DNA of 43,819 nucleotides from Candidatus Angelobacter sp. (GCA_025462835.1 JAOAPH010000144.1:1-43819); one strand, 5' to 3'; positions 9,531 to 18,691 are shown, numbered from the stretch's first letter. Numbers and translations are program-made. The notes: a model not told the origin generated them from the sequence alone.

Positions 9531-10529
9531 TCATGCCTCCACTACCGCGGGGGGGGTACCGCTTTCGGGCGCCGCTTTCGCCTCATCTCTCCAGCGAATA
9601 AGAAGGCGCAGGCCCTCTTCCAAGGAGACCTTTGCCCTGAAACCTAGCTCTGTCTCCGCCTTCTCAACTGCAGCTCTGCTCCTCTGCACGTTACCTACCT
9701 TGCGGGCTTCGCGGTACTCTGGCTTCAAAGACGAACCGGTGAGGCTGAGCAGTTGATTGCAAAGTTCATTCAGGCTGGTTTGGGTTCCAGTTCCGATGTT
9801 GAACATCTCGTCCGTAACCTCGTTCTGCAACGCCAAGATATTTGCCTTCGCCACGTCTCCGACATACACGAAATCCATTGACTGCGTACCGTCGCCGAAG
9901 ATCAGAGGCGGCTGATCGGCTTCAATTGCGTCCAACCACCGAATCATCACTTCCTTGTAGGCACTTGCGATATCCATACGCGGGCCATAGACGTTGAAAC
10001 ATCGCAACGCTACATAGGGAAGACTATAGGTTGCGTAGTAAGCACGCAGCATCTGCTCGGTGGCGATTTTGCATGCTCCGTACATCGTTCGATTATTGAA
10101 AGGATGTTCCTCATCGATCGGGAGATAAGACGGCTCCCCATAAACACAAGCAGAAGAAGCAACAACAATCTTTTTGATCCGGTGCCGGACAGCCGCCTCG
10201 AGGACATTCAACGTGCCATCGATCAGTACCTCGACTGCTAATCTGGGAGCCTCGGCGCAATGGGTTATGCGTAAAGCAGCCTCGTGGAAGATGTAATCGA
10301 TACCTTGGCATGCGCTGTCCACGACCATCGCATCCCGGAGGTCGCCTTTGATGACGCTCATTCCACCTCGTTTAGTTGCCGGGCCAAGGTTGCTCCAATT
10401 GCCTCGCACAAACTTGTCGAGAACACGAACCTCGGCTGCTCCTTCGTCGAGCAATTGTTCAACGATTGCGCTACCTATGAACCCGGCTCCGCCCGTAACG
10501 AGAACGCGTGCACCGACAATAGAATTCAT
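9531..10529 (-). CDS. NAD-dependent epimerase/dehydratase (NDP-sugar epimerase-like)
   Basis: 332 residues from ATG 10529, chosen because GGAGG lies just upstream and the Rossmann fold starts at once (MNSIVGARVLVTGGAGFIGS). The open frame extends further upstream, but that part shows no family similarity and overlaps the preceding gene. The SDR active site is YGACK, with SSACVYGEP before it; NVYGPRMD and FGDGTQSMDFVYV follow, as in UDP-glucose / UDP-GlcNAc 4-epimerases and related dehydratases. It makes or interconverts a nucleotide sugar for the EPS repeat unit. The specific epimerisation is not determined by the visible motifs. Confidence 0.9.
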   Translation of the reverse strand: MNSIVGARVLVTGGAGFIGSAIVEQLLDEGAAEVRVLDKFVRGNWSNLGPATKRGGMSVIKGDLRDAMVVDSACQGIDYIFHEAALRITHCAEAPRLAVEVLIDGTLNVLEAAVRHRIKKIVVASSACVYGEPSYLPIDEEHPFNNRTMYGACKIATEQMLRAYYATYSLPYVALRCFNVYGPRMDIASAYKEVMIRWLDAIEADQPPLIFGDGTQSMDFVYVGDVAKANILALQNEVTDEMFNIGTGTQTSLNELCNQLLSLTGSSLKPEYREARKVGNVQRSRAAVEKAETELGFRAKVSLEEGLRLLIRWRDEAKAAPESGTPPAVVEA

Positions 10530-10572
10530 CTTTCCTCCGGTAACGATGTGATCGAGTTCTGTGCCATAAGGG

Positions 10573-11271
10573 TTAGTCCTCTCGTTGGCGAATGCGCAAC
10601 ACCCGCGCCGGCGCGCCGGCAACAATGGCGTAATCTGGAACATCGCTCGTAACAACGGATCCGGCGCCCACAATGGAGTGAGCACCGATGCGGATACCCG
10701 GGAGGATGCTGGCATTCATGCCGATGTCCGCGCCGTAGCCAACCGAAACCGGCTTGATGACCAAATCAGTTGTGATAATAGGGACATCCGTTGGCTCTCC
10801 CGTATGCGTTGACCCTAGCATCTTGGCGCCCGGGCCCCAGCCGACGTAGTCCTCGAGCACCAGGTCGCGAGCATCGAAGTACGCTTGTGGTCCGATCCAA
10901 ACATGATTGCCAATTCTGCAATGTCCATCGAATCGTCCTTGAATCATCGTTTGGCTACCAATAAACACGGAGCTGCCTAACTCCATAGTTTCAGGGTGCT
11001 TCAGGACAACACTCGGACTAACTTGAAGATCGTTGCCCACCGCCTTACAAAGCGCCCTCATGACAACCCGGCGCATGAGATGGTCGAAGGCACTCTCTCC
11101 AGAACGAAATTGCGCGAACAGTTCGACGAGTTGCTCTCGATTTCGCGAGTGCTTCAACCAATCGGCGAATTCTCGTTCCCATGCGGGATCTTGAATAGCT
11201 TCTCGCCGGCCGAATGTTGCGGTGACTTCTCTGGCTAAGCCGCTATTTTTTCCTGATTGAACGTCGAGCAT
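10573..11271 (-). CDS. Left-handed beta-helix (hexapeptide) acyltransferase
   Basis: 232 residues. The first ~75 residues are helical and charged (AWEREFADWLKHSRNREQLV). The remainder is a hexapeptide-repeat beta-helix: ELGSSVFIGSQTMI, RIGNHVWIGPQAY, GADIGMNASILPGIRIGAHS, IVGAGSVVTSDVPDYAI and the closing VAGAPARVLRIR, typical of sugar O- or N-acetyltransferases. The ATG overlaps the end of the aminotransferase gene by 37 bp and has GGAG eight bases upstream, inside that gene, so I keep the long start. It probably acetylates an EPS sugar using acetyl-CoA; the acceptor is unknown. Confidence 0.85.
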   Translation of the reverse strand: MLDVQSGKNSGLAREVTATFGRREAIQDPAWEREFADWLKHSRNREQLVELFAQFRSGESAFDHLMRRVVMRALCKAVGNDLQVSPSVVLKHPETMELGSSVFIGSQTMIQGRFDGHCRIGNHVWIGPQAYFDARDLVLEDYVGWGPGAKMLGSTHTGEPTDVPIITTDLVIKPVSVGYGADIGMNASILPGIRIGAHSIVGAGSVVTSDVPDYAIVAGAPARVLRIRQRED

Positions 11272-12368
11272 TGCAATGACTCCAAGAGCACTGATGCGAC
11301 GTGCTCGATCTTTTCATCGGTGAGATCCGGATACATCGGCAGCGAGAGGATGCGGCGCGAGAGATACTCCGTGACCGGGAAACTGCCCGTTTGATAGCGC
11401 AGCCCCGAGTAAGCCTGCTGCAAGTGGAGTGGTGTGGGATAGTGGAGGCCCGTCTCAATGCCGGCATCCGACAGTCGATTGCGCAGGCCCTCACGGTCCT
11501 CTGCCTGGACAACGTAGAGATGGTATACGTGTCGCGCGTATGGCATCTGGGTCGGCAGGATCAGCGGAGAACCCGACAGGGCTTCGTGGTATTTCGTTGC
11601 CGCTCGGTGCCGGCGCTCATTCCAACTTTCCAAATACTTCAACTTGACAGAAAGAAAACCGCCCTGCAGACCCTCCATCCGAAAGTTGTATCCCGGAACG
11701 CGATGCTGGTACTTCCGTATAGATCCATGGTCCCGCAAGACTCGGACTTGCTCAGCAATTTCAGGATCATTAGTGACGATAGCTCCGCCTTCTCCCAGGC
11801 AGCCGAGGTTTTTTCCCGGGTAGAAACTGAAGCAGCTTGCGATTCCTAGTGTGCCCACTTTCTTGCCCTTGTAGGTTGCACCATGAGCCTGGCAAGCATC
11901 CTCAATCAACGCAATACCATTTCGGCGCGCAATCGCAAGCAGAGGATCGAGGTCCGCTGGTTGCCCATAAAGATGAACAGGCAACAAAGCTTTGGTTTTC
12001 GGCGAGATTGCATCTTCGGCAGCTTTCGGGTCCATCGTGTAAGAGACTGGATCGACATCCACGAAAACAGGCCGAGCGCCAACCGCGCTAATTGCCTCGG
12101 CCGTAGCAATAAAGGTATTCGGGACCGTGATGACTTCGTCGCCGCAACCGATTCCGAGAGCCTGTAATGTGAGTTGCAGTGCGGCGGTTCCAGAATTCAC
12201 CGCTACACAATGCGAGGCATTGAGGTACGAGGCAAAGGCGTCTTCGAATTTAAGAACTTCAGGCCCAAGGATGAATGATGACGACTCGAGCACGCGCGCG
12301 AATACCTCTCGGAGTTCCTCCTCAATTGCTCTGTGCTGTTCGGCAATATCTACGAACGGTACTTTCAC
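11235..12368 (-). CDS. DegT/DnrJ/EryC1/StrS aminotransferase (377 aa, WbpE/FdtB-like)
   Basis: A PLP-dependent sugar aminotransferase. It starts at GTG 12368, which overlaps the TGA of the upstream acetyltransferase (GTGA), an arrangement that couples translation. Motifs: VNSGTAALQLTLQALGIG, EDACQAHGATYKGKK with the PLP-pairing aspartate D157, and the PLP lysine K186 in FSFYPGKNLGCLGEGGA. The sequence resembles the branch that aminates the 3-keto carbon of nucleotide sugars (WbpE, QdtB, FdtB). With the adjacent oxidoreductase and acetyltransferase it would form an oxidise / aminate / acetylate series on a nucleotide sugar. This substrate is inferred from gene order. Confidence 0.9.
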   Translation of the reverse strand: MKVPFVDIAEQHRAIEEELREVFARVLESSSFILGPEVLKFEDAFASYLNASHCVAVNSGTAALQLTLQALGIGCGDEVITVPNTFIATAEAISAVGARPVFVDVDPVSYTMDPKAAEDAISPKTKALLPVHLYGQPADLDPLLAIARRNGIALIEDACQAHGATYKGKKVGTLGIASCFSFYPGKNLGCLGEGGAIVTNDPEIAEQVRVLRDHGSIRKYQHRVPGYNFRMEGLQGGFLSVKLKYLESWNERRHRAATKYHEALSGSPLILPTQMPYARHVYHLYVVQAEDREGLRNRLSDAGIETGLHYPTPLHLQQAYSGLRYQTGSFPVTEYLSRRILSLPMYPDLTDEKIEHVASVLLESLQCSTFNQEKIAA

Positions 12369-12847
12369 AGCGCGGCCGCCTTTCTCATGAGTCGTGCAGG
12401 GGTGCCCGCAACAGTGACCCCACTCGGCACATCGCGAGTGACAACACTGCCAGCGCCGATCACTGCGTTTTCACCGATGGTAATCCCGCACAGGATCGTA
12501 GCTCCGCTCCCGATCGATGCGCCACGTCTTACTTGGGTCGGCACGACGTGCCAGTCAGCCTCCGATTGTGGCTGACCATGATCGTTAGTGGCGCGAGGAT
12601 ATTTGTCATTGATGAATGAGACGTTGTGTCCTACGAACACGTCATCTTCGATCGTAACGCCCTCGCAGATGAAGGTATGACTGGAAATTTTCACATTCTG
12701 ACCAATACGCGCATTTTTCTGGATTTCGACGAATGCGCCAATTCTGCTGCGGTCGCCGATCGTGCAGCCATAAAGGTTGACAAAGGCGTAGATATTGACT
12801 TCGCGCCCCAATTGCACATCAGGAGCAATTCGACAAAATTCCCTCAT
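12365..12847 (-). CDS. Hexapeptide N-acetyltransferase (WbpD/WlbB-like)
   Basis: 160 residues, almost entirely hexapeptide repeats: VNIYAFVNLYGCTIGD, RIGAFVEIQKNARIGQN, the FVGHNVSFINDKYPRA insertion with its catalytic-type histidine, SIGSGATILCGITIG and VIGAGSVVTRDVPSGV. The FINDKYPRA signature is shared with acetyltransferases acting on 3-amino nucleotide sugars such as WbpD and WlbB. A GGAG precedes the ATG. It sits between the oxidoreductase (17 bp away) and the aminotransferase (4-bp overlap), which fits a three-enzyme module making a 3-acetamido sugar nucleotide. The exact sugar is an inference. Confidence 0.88.
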   Translation of the reverse strand: MREFCRIAPDVQLGREVNIYAFVNLYGCTIGDRSRIGAFVEIQKNARIGQNVKISSHTFICEGVTIEDDVFVGHNVSFINDKYPRATNDHGQPQSEADWHVVPTQVRRGASIGSGATILCGITIGENAVIGAGSVVTRDVPSGVTVAGTPARLMRKAAAL

Positions 12848-12864
12848 GACTGTCTCCAGATGAC

Positions 12865-13929
12865 TTAAGCTGCCGTCGAACCAATAGCAGTCAATTGTTC
12901 TGTAGTGAGTGGATGTTGGAGTGAGATAGCGCAGCCGTTCTGTTCGATGGATTGTTGGGCCGCTTCCAACACGCGGACTACTCGGTACCCAGCGTATCCG
13001 TCGCTTAAAGGGCGCCGATTTTCCGTTATGGAACCTACGAAATCGCGCGCCATTAGACGTAATGCTTCGGTCGCTTCCAGGTTGGGAGCCAGCATGTCAC
13101 CATTCCGATAGGCAGTCAGCATTCGCTCTCGGCGTTGAGGATCATGGTGCTGCATGATTCCTTTGTCATACACTTTCACTTTTTCGCTGCTTTCCATGTC
13201 ATCGTATACAACCATCTTCCTGCTGCCACCGACGAGAGTCCGTCGCACTTTAACGGGGGCTAGCCAATTCAGGTGGAAGTGGGCAATAAGGTTGCCGTCG
13301 AACTGCACTGTCACATAGGCGATGTTCTCGAAGCGAGTGCTCAGGTGCTTCACTGCAGTAGCAGAAACCGACAAGGGGTCGCGTTCGCAGAGGTAATCCA
13401 TAATCGATATGTCATGCGGCCCCAAATCCCAGAGAACATTGATATCCTCCTGCACCAAACCAAGGCTTATGCGCACGGAGTCAAAATAGAGCAGTTCGCC
13501 GAGTTCGCCGGAATCAACCAAGGACTTCATGCGCCGGACAGCACCGGTGTAAAGAAACGTGTGGTCCACCATCAGAATCTTTCCGCCTTGCTCGGCAATG
13601 CGAATCAGATCGAGCACTTGGCTCGAACTCTGCGCCAGCGGTTTTTCTACAAGTACGTGTTTGCCTGCTTGGAGCGCTTCTTTGGCCAATGGATAATGTG
13701 TTGAAACAGGCGTGGCAAGCACGACCGCCTCTATGTGAGGATGGTCAATAACATCTTTGTAGCTGTCGGTTATCTCGATAGTCGGATAACGCCGTTTCGC
13801 GCGGGCCAGAGCAGACAAGTTGAAGTCGCAGACAGTGACAACCTCGGCTTCCTCCAATTCACAAAAGTTTCGTAAGAGATTCTGTCCCCAGTACCCGCAT
13901 CCCACGATAGCTACTCGTAATTGCGACAT
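12865..13929 (-). CDS. Gfo/Idh/MocA family oxidoreductase (WbpB/WlbA-like)
   Basis: 354 residues. The N-terminal NAD(P)-binding Rossmann domain begins RVAIVGCGYWGQNLLRNF; the family EKP motif is at 95-97 (VEKPLAQSS). The C-terminal substrate domain contains DHTFLYTGAVRRM and LWDLGPHDISIMDYL, whose histidine is the usual catalytic candidate. Relatives WbpB/WlbA oxidise C3 of UDP-GlcNAc-derived uronic acids. Immediately downstream are an acetyltransferase and an aminotransferase in the same order of action, so a 3-keto intermediate is likely. A UDP-GlcNAc 6-dehydrogenase (WbpA) is not in the window, which leaves the true substrate open. Confidence 0.88.
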   Translation of the reverse strand: MSQLRVAIVGCGYWGQNLLRNFCELEEAEVVTVCDFNLSALARAKRRYPTIEITDSYKDVIDHPHIEAVVLATPVSTHYPLAKEALQAGKHVLVEKPLAQSSSQVLDLIRIAEQGGKILMVDHTFLYTGAVRRMKSLVDSGELGELLYFDSVRISLGLVQEDINVLWDLGPHDISIMDYLCERDPLSVSATAVKHLSTRFENIAYVTVQFDGNLIAHFHLNWLAPVKVRRTLVGGSRKMVVYDDMESSEKVKVYDKGIMQHHDPQRRERMLTAYRNGDMLAPNLEATEALRLMARDFVGSITENRRPLSDGYAGYRVVRVLEAAQQSIEQNGCAISLQHPLTTEQLTAIGSTAA

Positions 13930-14032
13930 TGGCGTCTGTTCCTTTCCTTCGTCGTCAGTCGATTCTTAAAGAGCATCCCAACCAGTTCCGCGCAGTATTG
14001 GCTGAATTTATGCAGAACGCGCGAGGTTCGAC

Positions 14033-15172
14033 TCAATACGCGCCCTCACCTGACAACACAGCAGTGGGGGTTCGCAAAAGAATTTTCAAATCAAGCCAAA
14101 TGGACCAACTGCGGACATATTCGAGGTCGAGGCGAACCATTTCGTCAAAGGTAGTTCTGCTGCGGCCATTGACCTGCCAAAGACCGGTGATTCCGGGCTT
14201 CACTTCCATGATTCTGCGCCGATGCCATGAGCTGTAGCGTTCAACTTCGTACGGCACGGGGGGCCTTGGGCCGACAAGTGACATCTCGCCTTTCAGCACA
14301 TTGACGAGCTGAGGCAATTCATCCAAGCTGCTCCTCCGGAGTAACCTTCCGATCGGAGTCATTCTTGGATCATTGATGATTTTGTAGATTTCGTTGGAGA
14401 CTCCCTCAACAAGCGCCACAGGTTGACCTGCAATCAATCGTGTCACGAACTCCCGGTGCAGGGAGTGATCGTTGTTGTGGTGCATTGATCGGAATTTCAG
14501 AAACGTAAAAATTCGTTCACCCTGCCCCACACGTTTCTGCATGAAAAGCACGGGGCCTTTCGATGTCACCTTTATCGAGGCGGCAACGAGCAGCATTACC
14601 GGACACAGCAGGCTCAGTGCAAGCAGGCTGCCACTCACATCCATAATCCGCTTGAGGAGCCGCCCGGCTCTCTTGAACTGGTGGTCTCCAGGTTCCGGAT
14701 ACAGTATCGAATCCCCGCCGCTGCCGTTCCCATTCGATTCCGGAAAAAAGTGGTACGTGATGCGAAAGTTCCGTGCCGCTCCGGCGGAAGCGCCGCATAA
14801 TGCCTGGCCGAGCCTGGCATTGATTACATTCTTCGAAACGTCTTTCGTTGTTTCCGCCAGGCACGTAAGAATCACACCCATTGTCTTTCCCGTCTTGTAC
14901 CAGCCGGCCGCATCCGTGTCGCGAAGAACGGAGCACAGCGCCTTTTGCGATAGAGCCTGACACCCGTTCGATGTTTGCGTAGCGTCAAGATGCACCAACG
15001 CGAGCAGGAATGGATTTCCCGTACGCTCGCTCCTCCTGCGCTCTACGCAGAGGGCGGTAGTGAACTGGTGTTCCGGAAGGAAGCCGCACAGCGAAAGGCC
15101 TTTCGCTCTCGCAAATGCGGCGGAGGAGGCAACATTTTCTTGTTTTTGCAAGATCCTGTTTTCGGAGGACAT
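14033..15172 (-). CDS. Polyprenyl-phosphate sugar-1-phosphate transferase with a degenerate GGDEF-like N-terminal region
   Basis: 379 residues. The C-terminal half is a bacterial sugar transferase (WbaP/WcaJ catalytic domain): one membrane segment at ~181-203, then KGPVLFMQKRVGQGERIFTF, LKFRSMH, LRRSSLDELPQLVNVLKGEM, SLVGPRPPVPYEV and PGITGLWQVNGRS. It loads the first sugar of the EPS unit onto undecaprenyl phosphate at the inner membrane. The usual four N-terminal membrane helices are missing. Residues ~35-140 instead resemble a decayed diguanylate cyclase fold (ERRRSERTGNPFLLALVHLD; TGKTMG where GGDEF would be). That N-terminal reading is tentative. No strong Shine-Dalgarno precedes the ATG, so the start could be further in. 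Confidence 0.87.
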   Translation of the reverse strand: MSSENRILQKQENVASSAAFARAKGLSLCGFLPEHQFTTALCVERRRSERTGNPFLLALVHLDATQTSNGCQALSQKALCSVLRDTDAAGWYKTGKTMGVILTCLAETTKDVSKNVINARLGQALCGASAGAARNFRITYHFFPESNGNGSGGDSILYPEPGDHQFKRAGRLLKRIMDVSGSLLALSLLCPVMLLVAASIKVTSKGPVLFMQKRVGQGERIFTFLKFRSMHHNNDHSLHREFVTRLIAGQPVALVEGVSNEIYKIINDPRMTPIGRLLRRSSLDELPQLVNVLKGEMSLVGPRPPVPYEVERYSSWHRRRIMEVKPGITGLWQVNGRSRTTFDEMVRLDLEYVRSWSIWLDLKILLRTPTAVLSGEGAY

Positions 15173-15263
15173 TTTGTCTGGTGTGCGGATTGGTGTGCGG
15201 ATATCGACCGGCTAGGAAATTGCCAGAACAGCTGACAAAATAACGTACTCTGCGGCCCACCTC

Positions 15264-16145
15264 TTACAAACTGCTGCTTGTGTCCTCGCCCCTCGCTATT
15301 TGCTGGTAGTAGCGGGTGTAATGCGTCTGGCTTTGATCAATACAGTCGTTCATCACGGCGCCTAGGAGCTTATTCTGATCGATAGACTCAAGAGCTTTCG
15401 AAAACATTTTCTTCGGCGTGACACCGCGACGCACCACGAGCAGATACCGTTCGGCGGCCACAGCCCAAGCTGCCGCGTTTGCTAGCAACGTGATCGGTGC
15501 GGAATCGATGATGATCCACTCGAATTCGACGCTCAGGCGGGCAAGCAATTGGCCGAGTTGCCCTGCGCGAAGTGGAGTTTCGGCACCATGACCGACGGGC
15601 AAGAGCCACAGAGACATTGTTGGCATGCGCCGAAGAAACTGAAAGGGCGGAGTTCCTGATGACAGGCAATCATTCAGACCGGGACTGGATTCCGCGTTGA
15701 AGAGACGACTGACACTTGCTTGTCGGGTATCACCGTCAATCAAGAGGACGCGTTTGTTGTCGCGGGATGCCAAAGTGATCGCCAGATTCGCCGCGATGAC
15801 AGTCTTACCCTCGCCTTTGGTAGTACCGCTAATCAACAACGTCTTGAAGAGAAGCTGACGCTGTAAATAATTTAGGCGGCCAGCGAGTATGCGAATATTC
15901 TCCGCCGCAAGGTTTCGATCGTTATGCAAAGCGAAAATCCGATCCTTTGAATGCGGCTCGAACGCGAGCGCCGGCGCCTCATTTATTGTTGGGGCAGTGG
16001 GAACCGTTGTGGCAATGGGAACCTCAGAGGGCATCTGCTGCGCATCGCCGTTAGGGACCTGTGGCGCGAGAAGTAGATCCCATGGAGACCCGCGTTGCTT
16101 AGTCTGGCCGGCCGTTTTGTTCAGTAGTTCAAAAAACCGACTCAT
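15264..16145 (-). CDS. CpsD/CapB-type BY-kinase (tyrosine autokinase)
   Basis: 293 residues. A disordered ~65-residue leader is followed by the P-loop ATPase domain: Walker A SGTTKGEGKT (K114), Walker A' VLLIDGDTRQ (D137/D139) and Walker B-like WIIIDSAPI. A tyrosine cluster near the C-terminus (Y276, Y279, Y280 in HYTRYYQQ) is the expected autophosphorylation tail. BY-kinases act with a Wzz-type membrane activator to control EPS polymerisation and export; that partner is the gene just upstream (16253-17827). The kinase and activator are separate polypeptides here, unlike the fused Wzc form. About 90 bp separates it from the sugar transferase. Confidence 0.9.
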   Translation of the reverse strand: MSRFFELLNKTAGQTKQRGSPWDLLLAPQVPNGDAQQMPSEVPIATTVPTAPTINEAPALAFEPHSKDRIFALHNDRNLAAENIRILAGRLNYLQRQLLFKTLLISGTTKGEGKTVIAANLAITLASRDNKRVLLIDGDTRQASVSRLFNAESSPGLNDCLSSGTPPFQFLRRMPTMSLWLLPVGHGAETPLRAGQLGQLLARLSVEFEWIIIDSAPITLLANAAAWAVAAERYLLVVRRGVTPKKMFSKALESIDQNKLLGAVMNDCIDQSQTHYTRYYQQIARGEDTSSSL

Positions 16146-16252
16146 TTGGACTCCGAAACTCGCCCGCAGCCGCCCGTTGGCGAAATACGCTTAGAACGAC
16201 GGGGTCGCCATGAGGTCGAAAGGCGGGGCGCAATATGCCTGCTGTACATGCG

Positions 16253-17827
16253 TTAAGGTCTGATGGAGGTTACAGCCGTGAGCACAGGCACGGTGATGAA
16301 GATCAATACTGCTAATGCGAGTTCCAGCCGAAATCGATGGAATCGTGAACGCTCCTCCCCCACCGTAAGGACAGGAGGCACCACCGCAAGCACCCGCAGG
16401 GTTGGAAAATCGGCGAGGTCTTGATCGGTGTAGATGCACACATTTGTGAACTCCTTGAGGGCTGCTGCTGCGGCACCCAAGAATAATCCAGCCGCTAATG
16501 CGCCCAATGCAATGTTCAGGCGGTTAGGCCAATAAGGCCTTTGGGGCAAACCAGGTGGATCCAAGACTCGAAACTGCTCGCCCTGTTGGCGCCTTTCTAA
16601 ATTGGTCGCCATTTGTGACTGCATCTTCTTTGCAAGCAGAGATTCGTAGTTAGTCCGCGACTGGTTATAATTGCGCGTAAGCGCCGCCATTTCCTGCTCG
16701 CGGACAGGCGTTAGATTCAGCCTGCCTTGGTATTGGTTAATCTGGTGCTCCAGATCTTTGATTTCTTTTTTGCGATGGGTAATTTCCATACGGTTGGCTT
16801 TGAGCTGACCTTGCAGTTGCGATTCTGGAGAGTCGCCCTCAAAATCTCCGCTAGCCACTGACTCGCCCCCAGCCCCAGTGACCGTTGCAGATCTTGCGGC
16901 ATTTCCCTTCTCCAGCCTCTTCTTGAGTTGTTCCGTCTCTGCGATCTGCTCTCTGAGATGTATAACATCCGGGTGCTTCGCTTTGTATCGGGAACTCGCG
17001 ACGGCCAGTTCGGCCTTGAGCCGGTCCACCTGCTTATCAATCGATGATGACGTCCCCGCTTCAGAGGAGGGCGAATTTCTGGACTGCGTCAAAACGGATG
17101 TGAGATACATGTTCTGCTGTTCAGCACGATTGAGCGCCTCAGTTGCCGCATCCAGCCGGCCCTGAAGTCCGCCGAGGATCTGCACATTACCTTGCAACTG
17201 GTCGGGCAATTCGCCCAGATATCGCGATCGGAACTGTCGCATTCGCTCTTCCTGCGATTCGAGTTCCTTACGTGCGTCTCCCAGTTGCGATTCCAGGAAC
17301 TGCGTGGTGTCCTCCGAAAGCTTTTGTTGGTTTCGGAGATTCTCGTCAATAAAAAACGACGTTAGGCGTCCCGTGACCTGCTGGGCGACCTGAGCCTCCG
17401 GTGCCGAATACGAGATCTTGAAGCCAGAGAGTTCGTCCGCCTTGTCGCCTCTGACCAGCGTGATTTCGATGTCATCCCGCATGCGGTGCACCAAAGCGTC
17501 CGAGTCTTTGTGTTCCCTCCCGTAGAGGTGGAATTCATCGATGATTTTCAGCAAGCGTGTGCGACTAAAGATCTGTTCAGTCAAGCTATGGAGGCGGTTC
17601 TGCAGATCGACCGTGACGTTCGGAGTCACGTATTGCGACGGGATCTTCTGTTGCTCAACGAGGATTACAGTCTCGGACCTGTACCTTGCCGGGAGATAGT
17701 AACTGATGGCCAGCGCTACAGCCCAGATGGAAAACGCCGGCGCTATGATCCACCACCGCCGCCGCTTCACGGTGTCCCAGTACTGCTCCCAGGAACGCCC
17801 GCGACCAATTTCGAGTTCATCGTTCAT
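16253..17827 (-). CDS. Wzz/GumC-like polysaccharide chain-length determinant
   Basis: 524 residues from ATG 17827; the frame also opens at TTG 17866, but the conserved part starts just after the ATG. The layout is cytoplasmic N-terminus, first membrane helix (WWIIAPAFSIWAVALAISYY, ~residues 25-45), a large periplasmic domain with long coiled coils (~170-420, rich in Glu/Gln/Arg), then the Pro-rich motif LDPPGLPQRPYWPNRL before a second helix (LNIALGALAAGLFLGAAAAA). A third hydrophobic stretch at the C-terminus (LALAVLIFITVPVLTAV) gives an extra membrane pass. It sets polymer length and activates the BY-kinase encoded next. It is the first gene of the leftward EPS series. Confidence 0.9.
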   Translation of the reverse strand: MNDELEIGRGRSWEQYWDTVKRRRWWIIAPAFSIWAVALAISYYLPARYRSETVILVEQQKIPSQYVTPNVTVDLQNRLHSLTEQIFSRTRLLKIIDEFHLYGREHKDSDALVHRMRDDIEITLVRGDKADELSGFKISYSAPEAQVAQQVTGRLTSFFIDENLRNQQKLSEDTTQFLESQLGDARKELESQEERMRQFRSRYLGELPDQLQGNVQILGGLQGRLDAATEALNRAEQQNMYLTSVLTQSRNSPSSEAGTSSSIDKQVDRLKAELAVASSRYKAKHPDVIHLREQIAETEQLKKRLEKGNAARSATVTGAGGESVASGDFEGDSPESQLQGQLKANRMEITHRKKEIKDLEHQINQYQGRLNLTPVREQEMAALTRNYNQSRTNYESLLAKKMQSQMATNLERRQQGEQFRVLDPPGLPQRPYWPNRLNIALGALAAGLFLGAAAAALKEFTNVCIYTDQDLADFPTLRVLAVVPPVLTVGEERSRFHRFRLELALAVLIFITVPVLTAVTSIRP

Positions 17828-18691
17828 ACCGCTATTTTCACCACAGCTCTGAAAGTCGGACTCCAAAGCCTGTTTTAACTCCGTTGAGACCGCTGCCGCT
17901 AAAGCGCCGAGACTCGCCCGTCCTGATAGCTCTGGGCGAGCGGGTTTTCAAAAGCACTGAATGCCGCAGTTCGGGGGACGTGAGTCTATGCTTATTGGAA
18001 AACCGGAGGTTTGTGTTCAGCTCATTATCAGCCGCATTCAGGGCGAGCAGCGTTCACCACACCAGTCGCATCTGATAGCCTGAATTGGAGAGTAACGTGC
18101 TGCTCAATGAGCGTCCTCTCGACAACCATCCAGCAATCAGAGGTTAACAAAACAAGGCTTCGCCAATGTGGGTTACACCTGACACTAATCTTAGAAGAAT
18201 TAAGAAACGCCGCGTAGAAACGGGCGCTAACTTAGTCTTTATGAGTCTTGCATTGCCCCAGCGGCACGTAATCTCATAAGCGGAGGATAACCTTCGACGC
18301 AAGTGCGCCACAAGAGGCACAGTGTTTGTTTTTATTGCGGACCTTTGTTCAAGGCAAAGGTTTGTTTTCCTCTTGTGCGGTGATCACAAAAAAGGCCTTG
18401 TCTTCTTATATTCGAATGTCCTTTTGTTGGAGAAGAAGGTTACTGCTCTTGCGGGCGTCGTTCTGAGATGGAGGAGAATTAATTCGGAGCCTCTCGGCCA
18501 CCACACAACCACATTCAGCATTGTTGGATGGTTTAGGCTTGGGGCCTAGGCTCTAAATTCAGATGGAACTGGGCTGTGCCATCGAGCATGCTTTTCTCTA
18601 TCGAGCATGCGTTGGTCTTCTGTAGTTACATAAACCGTAATCACATAACTGGCTGGGTCAAAGTTTACAGATTAGTGATCGCCATGAAAAC
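17828..18691. other. 864-bp intergenic region between the EPS genes and the regulator
   Basis: No convincing gene on either strand; the open frames here are short and lack recognisable domains or ribosome sites. It should contain the promoter of the leftward EPS genes, and its length allows a long leader or several regulator sites. I see an 11-bp direct repeat at 18581-18610 (separate entry) and a small inverted repeat at 18342-18360 (CCTTTG, 7-nt spacer, CAAAGG). I could not pick a promoter with confidence. Confidence 0.5.
18581..18610. repeat. 11-bp direct repeat, possible operator
   Basis: ATCGAGCATGC occurs exactly at 18581-18591 and 18600-18610, 19 bp apart start to start, close to two helical turns. 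Each copy holds the palindrome GCATGC. Same-face spacing of a repeated site suits binding by a dimeric regulator. It lies about 80 bp beyond the 3' end of the LuxR-type gene and ~750 bp upstream of the first EPS gene. Function is inferred only from spacing and position. Confidence 0.4.
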
